13,147 nt of DNA from Cytophagales bacterium (GTDB lineage: Bacteria; Bacteroidota; Bacteroidia; Cytophagales; Amoebophilaceae), in the NCBI GenBank assembly GCA_022360235.1, contig JAKSDE010000050.1, forward strand, positions 1 through 13,147, read 5' to 3'. Made by a program: the position numbers and the translations under genes. Positions 1 through 7,156 of this stretch are shown here, piece by piece (position 1 is the first letter of the stretch; every line of letters begins with the position of its first letter). The notes beneath the pieces are model-generated. The model had not been told where the DNA came from, did not search any database, and worked only from the letters and a program-made list of their open reading frames with translations.

Positions 1-154
1 CTCAGAACTCAGAACCCGGAACTCAGAACTCAGAACCCGGAACTCAGAACTCAGAACCCGGAACTCAGAACTCAGAACCCGGAACTCAGAACCCGGAACT
101 CAGAACTCAGAACCCGGAACTCAGAACTCAGAACCCGGAACTCAGAACTCAGAA
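1..154. repeat. Tandem array of 21-bp units made of 7-bp words
   Basis: The unit is CTCAGAA followed by CTCAGAACCCGGAA, 21 bp in all. Full units lie at 1-21, 22-42, 43-63, 64-84, 99-119 and 120-140. The copy at 85-98 has lost one 7-bp word, and 141-154 is a final CTCAGAA doublet before the array decays into CTTAGC. The units appear identical to each other, implying recent expansion or homogenisation. The window begins inside the array, so its left extent is unknown. The 7-bp loss shifts every reading frame, which argues against a coding repeat. Shorter copies of the same word occur at four other spacers in the window. Confidence 0.97.
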
Positions 155-172
155 CTTAGCTTTTTACAGCCC

Positions 173-186
173 CAATAAATTTATTG
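173..186. repeat. Perfect 14-bp A+T-rich palindrome
   Basis: CAATAAATTTATTG reads the same on both strands. It lies between the tandem array and the nrnA promoter candidate. It could be an operator half-site pair or a chance feature of A+T-rich spacer. No T-run follows, so it is not an obvious terminator. Confidence 0.4.
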
Positions 187-216
187 TGAGGAGACAGCCT
201 ACTTTAAGACATGGCT

Positions 217-247
217 TTTGCTTTTTAATGAAATCTTTCCACCTTTG
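217..247 (+). promoter_or_regulatory. Candidate Bacteroidetes-type promoter for nrnA-FKBP
   Basis: TTTG at 217-220 is followed after 19 bp by CACCTTTG at 240-247. This is one base away from the phylum's -7 consensus TAnnTTTG at the usual spacing from a -33 TTTG. The implied transcription start near 254 would give a leader of about 20 nt to the ATG at 274. Pattern match only. Confidence 0.45.
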
Positions 248-273
248 TACCCTCGGTTGATTTATCAGTTCAG

Positions 274-1296
274 ATGAGTAAGATTCTTTCTATTTCATCT
301 TTTAAAAAGTTATTAAGTACTCCCAAGCACGTGGTGATAACCATGCACCACCGACCAGATGCAGATGCTTTAGGATCTTCCTTAGGGTTAGCTTCTTTTT
401 TGCGAAAAGGCCACCACCAAGTAAGTGTTATCGCTCCAACACCTTACCCTAACTTTTTGGCGTGGATGCCAGGCAGCAAAGACGTCATCATTTTCTGCAA
501 AGGAAATAAACAACGATCATTTACACTTTTGGAAGAAGCAGACCTCGTGTTTTGCCTGGACTTTTCTGTGCCCAGCCGCATAGATGAAATGGGAGAAGTA
601 GTCAAAAATGCGTCCGGAACAACAGTAGTTATCGACCATCACCTAGAACCCCAAGATTTTACAGATTTTATTTTTTGGGATCCCCACGTATCGGCTACAG
701 CAGAGCTTGTTTATACATTTATTGAACAATTGGGCGAAAAGGAACGCATTGACAAAGACATTGCTGAGTGCTTATATGCAGGGATTATGACAGATACAGG
801 TTCGTTTAAATATCCTAATACAACAACCAATTCCCACCTTGTCACAGCTGCCTTAATGGATAGGGGAGCAGATGTAGCTCATGTCAGTAGACTCATTTAC
901 GAGAATAACTCGCTCGATAAACTTCAATTCATCAGTTTTGCAATTATCCATCGATTAGTTATATTGGAAGACTATAGAACTGCTTACTTTGCCATTAGTA
1001 AAGCAGATTTTCAAAAGTTTAAACTAAAAAAGGGTGATACAGAAGGATTAGTAAATTATGCCCTTGCATTAAAAAATATTATACTTGCTGCGTTGATTAC
1101 TGAAAAAGAAGATCATGTAAGAATTTCTTTTAGATCCAGGAAAAACTTCTCAGTCAATAACCTAGCAAAAGCATATTTTGAAGGAGGGGGGCACAAAAAT
1201 GCAGCCGGAGGAAACTCCCGCCTAACACTTAAGAAAACAGTAGAAAAATTTGAGCACCTCGTTAAAGAAAATGAGAAAGCCTTACTTAATGCCTAA
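274..1296 (+). CDS. nrnA: DHH/DHHA1 phosphoesterase, NrnA-like oligoribonuclease/pAp phosphatase
   Basis: This is a cytosolic metal-dependent phosphodiesterase of 340 aa, the normal length for stand-alone NrnA/DhhP proteins. The catalytic DHH domain shows DADALGS at 29-35 (metal-binding Asp29/Asp31), Asp96 in LDFS, the signature DHH at 121-123, and Asp174 in MTDTGSF. The C-terminal DHHA1 substrate-binding domain carries GGGH at 304-307. Family members degrade nanoRNA and 3'-phosphoadenosine 5'-phosphate, and several cleave pApA or c-di-AMP; sequence alone does not settle which applies. It is followed 11 bp later by an FKBP isomerase gene, so the two are probably co-transcribed. I recall nrnA-like genes next to gldI in gliding Bacteroidetes. 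The ATG at 274 gives the expected N-terminus and sits well behind the promoter candidate. Confidence 0.93.
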   Translation: MSKILSISSFKKLLSTPKHVVITMHHRPDADALGSSLGLASFLRKGHHQVSVIAPTPYPNFLAWMPGSKDVIIFCKGNKQRSFTLLEEADLVFCLDFSVPSRIDEMGEVVKNASGTTVVIDHHLEPQDFTDFIFWDPHVSATAELVYTFIEQLGEKERIDKDIAECLYAGIMTDTGSFKYPNTTTNSHLVTAALMDRGADVAHVSRLIYENNSLDKLQFISFAIIHRLVILEDYRTAYFAISKADFQKFKLKKGDTEGLVNYALALKNIILAALITEKEDHVRISFRSRKNFSVNNLAKAYFEGGGHKNAAGGNSRLTLKKTVEKFEHLVKENEKALLNA

Positions 1297-1307
1297 ACAA
1301 AAAAAAG

Positions 1308-2255
1308 ATGCGCTATAAATATTTAATTTTTGCCGGCCTTACTGCAGCAGTAGCAGCTTTTAGCTACTTCTCTTTTAAAAATAAAAAGAGTGCTACTACT
1401 TTTCAAAAAACAAAAACAGGGTTGCAATTTAGACTAGTCAAAGAAGGGAAAGGAGCTAAGCCTCAAAATGGCCAAATACTATTACTCAACATGCTCTGTA
1501 AAACAGAAGATGAAAAAGTTTTACTCAATACAGAAGAGCTAGGTTTCCCGCTAAGCTTACAGTATCATGATAGTATAGATGAGAAAGATGGCAACCTTAT
1601 GGAAGGGATGGGTATGCTTATAGAAGCGATGGGTAGGTTTAAAGAGGGCGACAGTATAATTTTTAAATTAGATGCGAAGACCTTTCTGGGTAAAAGTTTT
1701 GACCTGTTAGCACCGCCTTATGGTCTTGAAGAAGATACACCTATTCTCATGCATGTTAGCTTAGAAGCGACTATGGATAAAGGTGCTTTTGAAAAATTGG
1801 AGGCTGAAAAAGTGGCTACCCAACTTCAAGAAGATCTTGCTATCATTGATGATTACTTAAAAGAAAATAAAATTACCGGACAATCCACCCCCTCTGGTTT
1901 AAGATATAGCATTCATCAACCAGGAGAGGGAAAAAACTTACAGGCAGGTAACAAAGTAAAAGTAAATTATGTAGGTCGAACACTCGATGGGAGCATCTTT
2001 GATACAAGCATCGCCGAGATAGCCAAAGAAGGTGGCATACACGATCCAATAAGAACCTATGAACCCCTTGAGTTTGAACTAGGTGCACACCAAGTAATAC
2101 CAGGCTTGGAAGAGGGGATGGTCCTATTAAAGAAAGGTGCCAAGGCTAAGTTCTTTATTCCTTCTGTGTTGGCCTATGGAAATCAAGCAGTAGGAAAGCT
2201 CATCAAGCCTAATGCTAATCTTATCTTTGAGATAGAGATCGTTGACGTCTTGTAA
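1308..2255 (+). CDS. Membrane-anchored FKBP-type peptidyl-prolyl isomerase with two FKBP-like domains
   Basis: The 315-aa protein has an N-terminal hydrophobic segment (about 5-22) with no lipobox cysteine, so it is probably anchored in the inner membrane facing the periplasm. A first FKBP-like fold (about 35-155) lacks the usual active-site residues. A helical linker (about 158-188) leads to a canonical FKBP domain (about 195-315). There Tyr221, Phe231-Asp232, Phe256, Val263-Ile264, Tyr290 and Phe307 match the FKBP12 pocket, with Leu267 where FKBP12 has Trp59. The likely role is folding of exported proteins by proline cis-trans isomerisation. Its position after nrnA resembles gldI loci, but GldI is a shorter single-domain lipoprotein, so I do not assign that symbol. 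The start is 11 bp after the nrnA stop. Confidence 0.88.
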   Translation: MRYKYLIFAGLTAAVAAFSYFSFKNKKSATTFQKTKTGLQFRLVKEGKGAKPQNGQILLLNMLCKTEDEKVLLNTEELGFPLSLQYHDSIDEKDGNLMEGMGMLIEAMGRFKEGDSIIFKLDAKTFLGKSFDLLAPPYGLEEDTPILMHVSLEATMDKGAFEKLEAEKVATQLQEDLAIIDDYLKENKITGQSTPSGLRYSIHQPGEGKNLQAGNKVKVNYVGRTLDGSIFDTSIAEIAKEGGIHDPIRTYEPLEFELGAHQVIPGLEEGMVLLKKGAKAKFFIPSVLAYGNQAVGKLIKPNANLIFEIEIVDVL

Positions 2256-2282
2256 AGGTGTAATAGGAACGCCTGCCTCTTC

Positions 2283-2315
2283 ATTGCTATGGCGAGTATT
2301 TTTTCGCTATTTTTG
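2283..2315 (+). promoter_or_regulatory. Candidate promoter for the DUF420 gene pair
   Basis: TATTTTTG at 2308-2315 fits the -7 consensus TAnnTTTG exactly. TTG at 2284-2286 lies 21 bp upstream as a possible -33 element. The implied start near 2322 leaves about 28 nt before the ATG at 2350, suggesting this pair is transcribed separately from the FKBP gene. Confidence 0.4.
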
Positions 2316-2349
2316 CTAATAAGCATAGCTCATCAAAACGAAGTAGCGT

Positions 2350-2931
2350 ATGTTAACGAAAGAAGCGAATCGAAGATATCTTCGTGCTATCGGAGGGGTG
2401 TCTATTTTAGTACCCGTCATTGTAGCTGTACTTTTATTCATGCCTTTCAAGATAGAAGGGGGTAACAAATGGATCTACACCTTACCCCACCTGAATGCCT
2501 TGATCAATACGAGTACAGCTATCTTGCTCGTCCTGGGCTGGATTTTTATCAAGCGAGAAAAGCGTATGCTACATAGAAATACGATGTTGCTAGCCCTTGT
2601 ACTAGGAACTATCTTTTTGATCTCTTATGTAATTTACCATGCCACTGCTCCCCCAACAGTGTATGGAGATACGACAGGAGACGGCTTGCTCACAGAAGAA
2701 GAATTAGCAACTGTGGGTCTATGGCGGACAGTTTATTTAGCTATCTTGTTCTCTCATATTACACTGGCGGCTGTAGTAGTACCGCTTGTACTTTTAGCAG
2801 TGTTTTACGCCTTCACAGGACGTATAGCGAAACATAAAAAAATAGTGAAATACACCTGGCCCATTTGGTTTTATGTGTCAGTGAGCGGAGTAGTAGTTTA
2901 TGGGATGATTAGCCCCTATTATCAGTACTAA
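2350..2931 (+). CDS. DUF420 (CtaM/YozB-like) integral membrane protein, oxidase assembly
   Basis: This 193-aa polytopic protein has hydrophobic segments at about 15-32, 47-67, 79-96, 127-155 and 169-187. The DUF420 histidines are visible at 47 (LPHLN), 75 (LHRN), 97 (IYHA), 136 (SHI) and 162 (KHKK), followed by the family-typical WPIWFYVSVSGVVVY ending. CtaM, a firmicute member, is needed to mature heme-a3 oxidases, and in Bacteroidetes the gene normally sits in cytochrome c oxidase clusters; the oxidase genes themselves are not in this window. An oddity is a loop at 107-118 (DTTGDGLLTEEE) between the third and fourth segments that reads like an EF-hand calcium loop. The next gene begins 44 bp downstream. 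Confidence 0.88.
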   Translation: MLTKEANRRYLRAIGGVSILVPVIVAVLLFMPFKIEGGNKWIYTLPHLNALINTSTAILLVLGWIFIKREKRMLHRNTMLLALVLGTIFLISYVIYHATAPPTVYGDTTGDGLLTEEELATVGLWRTVYLAILFSHITLAAVVVPLVLLAVFYAFTGRIAKHKKIVKYTWPIWFYVSVSGVVVYGMISPYYQY

Positions 2932-2975
2932 TTTCACTTAACGGGATGCGATCCTATAGTAACATATAACAAATC

Positions 2976-3236
2976 ATGAACATTCGAACGCTTATACTAA
3001 GGAGTTTACTAACACTGCTTGTACTATGCATGCATCAGTCTACTGTGCTTGCCCAATGTGCGATGTGTCGTGCTACCGTAGAAAATAACGTTAGTAATGG
3101 AGAAACTACTTTGGCAACTGGCTTAAATAACGGGATTATTTATTTATTTATTGCTCCTTATCTGTTGGTAGCTATACTTGTACTTTTTTGGTACAGGTAC
3201 AGTAAAAATTCTACCTACCTTTCAACTAAAAACTGA
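2976..3236 (+). CDS. Small secreted/membrane CAMC protein next to DUF420
   Basis: The 86-aa product has a signal peptide (about 1-26, cleavage likely after VLA), then CAMC at 28-31, a short polar stretch, and one transmembrane segment at about 52-72 with a basic tail. I recognise the layout as a small uncharacterised protein that follows DUF420 in Bacteroidetes oxidase clusters. The CxxC facing the periplasm could bind metal or act in thiol exchange during oxidase assembly, but that is inference. It is probably co-transcribed with the DUF420 gene. Its 3' end faces mlaF across a 94-bp convergent spacer. Confidence 0.72.
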   Translation: MNIRTLILRSLLTLLVLCMHQSTVLAQCAMCRATVENNVSNGETTLATGLNNGIIYLFIAPYLLVAILVLFWYRYSKNSTYLSTKN

Positions 3237-3270
3237 AACTTCAAGAGAGGAATTAGTCGACACGCTGTTT

Positions 3271-3285
3271 TGAGTTGGCAACTCA
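3271..3285. terminator. Short inverted repeat in a convergent spacer
   Basis: TGAGTT-GGC-AACTCA is a perfect 6-bp stem with a 3-nt loop, midway between the converging CAMC gene and mlaF. No T-run follows on either strand, so terminator function is only a positional guess. Its right arm contains the AACTCAG word of the dispersed repeats. Confidence 0.3.
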
Positions 3286-3330
3286 GCACTTCTAATCCAA
3301 CCATTCTATGGCCAACAATCCGACGATACG

Positions 3331-4083
3331 CTAAGATTTCTCTCTCAGCATTTGGGCAAGCTTACCTGCAAAAACAAAATCATTCAGTGCTTTTACTTTT
3401 GAATTAAAAATAGCTTTAGAGTTACCCTCCCACACTTTTCTCCCTTGATGAATAAATAGAATAGCGTCGCCAATATCCACGATAGAATTGATATCATGCG
3501 TTACCACCACCGTAGTGATGTTATACTCGTAAGTAATCTCTTTAATCAATTCATCAATAAGTAAAGCTGTTTGTGGATCTAAGCCAGAGTTAGGCTCGTC
3601 ACAGAACAGATACTTCGAGTTATTGACAATCGCCCGTGCAATCCCCACTCTCTTTTTCATTCCCCCACTCAATTCAGAAGGCATTTTTTTATTCGTATTT
3701 TCTAGCCCTACGCGTTTAAGACAGAAATTGACACGATCTAGCTTTTCATCTTGGGGGATGTTAGTAAGGATATCCAACGGAAATTTTACATTCTCTTCTA
3801 CATTTTTAGAGTCGAACAAAGCCCCCCCTTGAAATAACATCCCTATCTCTCGTCTAACTTCGGTCTTTAGGTCTCTATTGCCCTCTGTAAAATTTCTTCC
3901 ATCAAAATAAGCATTGCCCTCATCAGGATGAACGATTCCTACGATACATTTTAAGAGGACACTCTTCCCGGTACCACTGGATCCGATAATTAGGCTAACT
4001 TTTCCTTTCTCAAATCTACCACTGATGTCATCTAGTACTTGTTTACCATCAAAAACCTTGGTAATGTTTTTAAATTCAATCAT
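3331..4083 (-). CDS. mlaF: MlaF-like ABC transporter ATP-binding subunit (lipid transport)
   Basis: This 250-aa cytoplasmic ATPase powers an MCE-type phospholipid/organic-solvent-resistance transporter. Walker A is GSSGTGKS at 34-41, the Q-loop FQGGALFDS has Gln85, the signature LSGGMKKR is at 138-145, Walker B ends in CDEP at 161-164, and the switch His is 196. The FQGGALFDS form is characteristic of MlaF rather than general importers. The frame is open upstream to 4152 but overlaps mlaE. The ATG at 4083 begins MIEFKNITKVF, the normal family N-terminus, and lies 17 bp after the mlaE stop. Neither a mlaD (MCE) nor mlaB/mlaC gene follows. Confidence 0.92.
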   Translation of the reverse strand: MIEFKNITKVFDGKQVLDDISGRFEKGKVSLIIGSSGTGKSVLLKCIVGIVHPDEGNAYFDGRNFTEGNRDLKTEVRREIGMLFQGGALFDSKNVEENVKFPLDILTNIPQDEKLDRVNFCLKRVGLENTNKKMPSELSGGMKKRVGIARAIVNNSKYLFCDEPNSGLDPQTALLIDELIKEITYEYNITTVVVTHDINSIVDIGDAILFIHQGRKVWEGNSKAIFNSKVKALNDFVFAGKLAQMLREKS

Positions 4084-4100
4084 AGGTAAAGCAAAATCAT

Positions 4101-4883
4101 TTAAAAAAACAGTTGTACTAGCAAGTAGTCTGCTGCTAAGACAGCAATACAACTTTTAGTAACCGCAGTGGTGCTTGCTCGTCCTACCTCCAAAGCCCCA
4201 CCCGAGGTATAAAATCCATGGTAAGAAGAAATAGAAGAGATCAAAAAACCAAAAGCCAATGATTTATAGATGGCAAAGCAGACTGTAAAAGGCTTGAAGT
4301 CCATTCGAAGGCCATATACATAGTCTTCTGGAGAAACTAAACCTAGGAGGGTCCCTGCAAGAAAGCCTCCATAGATAGATAAGGAGCCTGCAATGATTAC
4401 TAAGAGCGGATACATTAAAAGTGTAGCCACTATTTTAGGGAGTACAAGGTACGAGACAGCATTGACACCCATCACTTCCAATGCATCAATTTGCTCAGTG
4501 GTTTTCATGGTACCCAGCTCTCCTGCAATGCTAGAGCCTACTTTACCCGCAAAAACAATGGCTGTAATTGTGGGAGCCAACTCCAAGATAGTCATATCAC
4601 GAACAATAAGGCCAATCGTTGCATCAGGGATAAGTGGGGTTACTAGGTTATAAGCAGTTTGAATAGCTGTTACTGCCCCTATAAAGGTAGATACAATCAC
4701 TACAATAACGATAGAGTTCACACCTATCAACACACACTCATTAAGGATTTGCTGGCTATACGTCTTGAATGATTCTCTGTTAACAAACAGTAAGCGCAGA
4801 AATATAAAATACTTTTTTATACTCTTCATAAAGAATTTACGCATACTAAATAAATCCCTTCTAGGGAATACCTCTACACGCAT
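4101..4883 (-). CDS. mlaE: MlaE-family ABC transporter permease
   Basis: The protein is an inner-membrane permease with about five to six hydrophobic segments. It carries the MlaE hallmarks FIGAVTAIQTAYNL, ELAPTITAIVFAGKVGSSIAGELGTM and EQIDALEVMGV, which form the coupling region that docks on MlaF. It ends SSYHGFYTSGGALEVG and VTKSCIAVLAADY, close to Bacteroidetes members I recall. The start is uncertain: ATG 4883 has GGAG 5 nt upstream, while ATG 4829 gives MKSIKKYFIFL, which fits family length better; ATG 4844 is also possible. It is followed by mlaF 17 bp downstream. With MlaF it would move phospholipid between inner membrane and periplasmic carriers. Confidence 0.9.
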   Translation of the reverse strand: MRVEVFPRRDLFSMRKFFMKSIKKYFIFLRLLFVNRESFKTYSQQILNECVLIGVNSIVIVVIVSTFIGAVTAIQTAYNLVTPLIPDATIGLIVRDMTILELAPTITAIVFAGKVGSSIAGELGTMKTTEQIDALEVMGVNAVSYLVLPKIVATLLMYPLLVIIAGSLSIYGGFLAGTLLGLVSPEDYVYGLRMDFKPFTVCFAIYKSLAFGFLISSISSYHGFYTSGGALEVGRASTTAVTKSCIAVLAADYLLVQLFF

Positions 4884-4952
4884 TCCTTCTCCCTGCAGCT
4901 ATCTAGTTGAAATAGTAGCTAGGGAAACGTGCTAGGCACTTGGAGCATGTGG

Positions 4953-4960
4953 CAAATTTA
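4953..4960 (-). promoter_or_regulatory. Candidate -7 element for mlaE-mlaF
   Basis: Read on the minus strand this is TAAATTTG, an exact match to TAnnTTTG. No clear TTTG lies at the -33 distance. The implied start near 4946 precedes all three candidate mlaE start codons. Confidence 0.35.
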
Positions 4961-5021
4961 TACTGAAAAATAAAAAAATAGTTTAATAATAGCACTATTT
5001 GCTGATTTACTGAGGGGCTTT

Positions 5022-5363
5022 TTATTTTTTTATATGCTCGACCAGTCTACTACAAAGCGCACTCATTTCTTGTGCCATATATTCGTCGCCAGTAGCATTG
5101 AAGAGACTTTCAGAAAGTCCACCAATAGTATCAATGTAAAACTTCTTTAACTCACCTATAGGCATATGTTTCGTCCACAGGTCAATTTGAAGCGTATTTT
5201 TTTGATGATGATCCCATACAGAGATACCTATGGCTTTTGTTTCTTCTATACTACCACTAATACCTTCAGCATGCCAATGAATGCTCTCAGGCGCTCTTGT
5301 ATTATCTAATATAACTTCGAATTTAATTTCAGCTTTTTCCTGTTCATTGGTTGTTTTAGGCAT
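5022..5363 (-). CDS. gldC: Gliding motility protein GldC
   Basis: The 113-aa soluble protein matches GldC of Flavobacterium in length and pattern: an N-terminal EIKFEV-LD strand, then a conserved ETKAIGISVWDH core, IDLWTKHMPI, and a helical C-terminus with a ...TGDEYMA... stretch. GldC is a small cytoplasmic or membrane-associated protein supporting gliding in F. johnsoniae; its biochemical role is unknown, and homologs also occur in non-gliding Bacteroidetes. The gene follows the metal-transporter ATPase gene by 34 bp with no obvious promoter between, so it may be read from the metal-transport promoter. It occupies the place where the permease gene would be expected. Confidence 0.85.
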   Translation of the reverse strand: MPKTTNEQEKAEIKFEVILDNTRAPESIHWHAEGISGSIEETKAIGISVWDHHQKNTLQIDLWTKHMPIGELKKFYIDTIGGLSESLFNATGDEYMAQEMSALCSRLVEHIKK

Positions 5364-5397
5364 TTTGGTTCATTGATTTATTTTAAATACTCAGAAT

Positions 5398-6186
5398 TTA
5401 TGTTTCTCTGGCAGGTAATTCTTTTTTCTTTAACAAGTCTCCCACCTTGCTCAAGACAGTCAGCTTACTGCCATAAGTTTCTTGTAGTAGCTCAGGCGTA
5501 AATACTTCTTCCGTAGGGCCAGCAGCGACTGTCCGCATATTTAATAGTACTACCCAGTCAAAATATTCTGCCACAGATTGTAAGTCATGGTGTACCACTA
5601 CAACGGTTTTTCCTTTTTGGGACATCTCCTTCAGAAGAGAGACAATGGCTTTTTCTGTAGCAATATCTACCCCTGCAAAGGGTTCGTCCATAAAATAAAG
5701 CTGTGCTTCCTGTGCTAACGCCCTGGCCAGGAATACACGTTGCTGTTGCCCCCCTGATAACTGCCCTATCTGTCGTTTAGCATATTGCGTCATTCCCACT
5801 TTACCCAGGCACGCCATAGCTACTTCCTTATCATCCTTACGTAGTCTTTTGAACAGACCTCGTTGTGTATATCTACCCATCATGACAACATCTAGCACAG
5901 AGGTAGGAAAATCCCAGTCAACAGACTCTTTTTGGGGGACATAGCTCACTAATTTTCTTACTTCCTCCAGGCGTTTGTTAAAAAGTTTCACATAACCACT
6001 ACTAGAAGACACTAACCCCATGATTGTCTTAATGAGTGTAGACTTGCCTGCCCCATTAGGACCAATAATGCCTACCAAAGCGCCTTGCGGTAAAGAGAGA
6101 TCAATATCCCACAAGACAGGTCTCTTGTGGTACGAAACTGTCAAGTCATGTAGCTCTACAATAGGATTTTCAACCTGTTTAATCAT
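5398..6186 (-). CDS. Manganese/zinc ABC transporter ATP-binding protein
   Basis: This 262-aa ATPase has Walker A GPNGAGKST at 42-50, signature LSGGQQQR at 143-150, Walker B FMDEP at 165-169, and switch His200 in VVHHDL. The Q-loop YVPQKESVDWDFP (82-94) is the diagnostic form for TroB/MntB/SitB/ZnuC-type metal importers. The start overlaps the stop of the substrate-binding gene by one base (TAATG), implying translational coupling. Its transmembrane partner is not encoded next to it; the following gene is gldC. Mn versus Zn cannot be decided from the ATPase, but the nearby MntR-like regulator leans to Mn. Confidence 0.92.
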   Translation of the reverse strand: MIKQVENPIVELHDLTVSYHKRPVLWDIDLSLPQGALVGIIGPNGAGKSTLIKTIMGLVSSSSGYVKLFNKRLEEVRKLVSYVPQKESVDWDFPTSVLDVVMMGRYTQRGLFKRLRKDDKEVAMACLGKVGMTQYAKRQIGQLSGGQQQRVFLARALAQEAQLYFMDEPFAGVDIATEKAIVSLLKEMSQKGKTVVVVHHDLQSVAEYFDWVVLLNMRTVAAGPTEEVFTPELLQETYGSKLTVLSKVGDLLKKKELPARET

Positions 6187-7118
6187 TATTCTAAGGCATT
6201 TGTGATGGTTTGTACATTGCTACATACCATCCCTATGTAAGTTCCTCCTAAAGTAGCTGCTTCTCCCATAGCATCTGAATACAAGTTTCCGCCAATCACT
6301 ACCCTATAACCCCGCTTTTTACAACCTTCTATGACAGCCTTAAGCGGTTTGGCAGGTACAGAGGTTTCCACAAAAATAGCTTTAATATTCCTATCTATAA
6401 TAAACTCAACCAGGTCAACTACATCTTTAAGGCCAAACTCTGAAACCGTAGAAACACCTTGTAATCCTCTGACTTCTATATCATACGCATTACCAAAATA
6501 ACCGAATGCGTCATGGGCTGTAACAAGTACTCTTTGTGCTTTAGGAATTTTTTGAATAGCTGCTTTCACAGCTGTATGAAGAGAATCAAGTTGTTGCAAG
6601 TAGGTGTGCGTGTTCTGTTGATAATAAGTTGCATGGATAGTATCTTTCTTTTGTAAGACTTCGCTTATATATTGTACTGCTTCTATCCACAAGCGCACAT
6701 CAAACCAAATATGGGGGTCTACACCCGTTGGAAAACGGGGATCTGCGATCAATTTGCTTTGGTTAATAGAATCACTCACTGCATAAACGGATTTCAATTT
6801 GCTTAATTTTTTAAAGACTTCAGTCATTTTCCCCTCCAAGTGAAGGCCATTATAAAAGATAACATCTGCTTCATTCAGCTTTTTAGAATCTCCCCGCGTC
6901 GCTTTGTAAAGATGAGGGTCTACACCAGGGCCCATCAAGGTAACAACGTCGGCTGAATCTTTTACAATATTTTTAATTGCATCCCCAATCATACCCGTAG
7001 TAGCTACGATATGCAATTGATGATTATAGCTTTGCTCATTTTCACTACAACTCATTACAAGTGAGCAGGAAATTAGGAGTAAAAACTTACCGTATAATCT
7101 ATAAAGAAGATCGTTCAT
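6186..7118 (-). CDS. Metal ABC transporter substrate-binding lipoprotein (TroA/MntA type)
   Basis: This cluster A-I solute-binding protein captures Mn2+ or Zn2+ in the periplasm. From ATG 7118 it is 310 aa with a lipoprotein signal ending VMSC (Cys24). The four TroA-type ligands are visible at near-identical spacing: His69 (VDPHLYKATRGD), His136 (VDPHIWFD), His202 (TAHDAFGYF) and Asp282 (YSDAMGE). EVRGLQGVSTVSE (215-227) is also typical. There is no His-rich loop as in ZnuA. The frame stays open to 7271, but that extension would put 51 residues before the signal peptide and includes heptamer repeats and a -7 candidate, so I reject it. The gene is first in an operon with the ATPase gene. Confidence 0.93.
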   Translation of the reverse strand: MNDLLYRLYGKFLLLISCSLVMSCSENEQSYNHQLHIVATTGMIGDAIKNIVKDSADVVTLMGPGVDPHLYKATRGDSKKLNEADVIFYNGLHLEGKMTEVFKKLSKLKSVYAVSDSINQSKLIADPRFPTGVDPHIWFDVRLWIEAVQYISEVLQKKDTIHATYYQQNTHTYLQQLDSLHTAVKAAIQKIPKAQRVLVTAHDAFGYFGNAYDIEVRGLQGVSTVSEFGLKDVVDLVEFIIDRNIKAIFVETSVPAKPLKAVIEGCKKRGYRVVIGGNLYSDAMGEAATLGGTYIGMVCSNVQTITNALE

Positions 7119-7156
7119 TTTTTGAAGATCAATCGTAACACCATCAATAGCTACTA

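Noticed and set aside
1..154. CRISPR array
   Set aside because: The repeats are contiguous 21-bp units without unique spacers, and no cas genes are present.
1..154. Coding heptapeptide repeat
   Set aside because: The missing 7 bp at 85-98 shifts frame, and no flanking coding sequence joins it.
1873..2088. Minus-strand frame inside the FKBP gene
   Set aside because: It lies fully opposite a conserved catalytic domain and has no recognisable features.
4084..4152. 23-residue extension of MlaF overlapping mlaE
   Set aside because: The extra residues are the reverse frame of the conserved mlaE C-terminus; MIEFKNI at 4083 is the family start.
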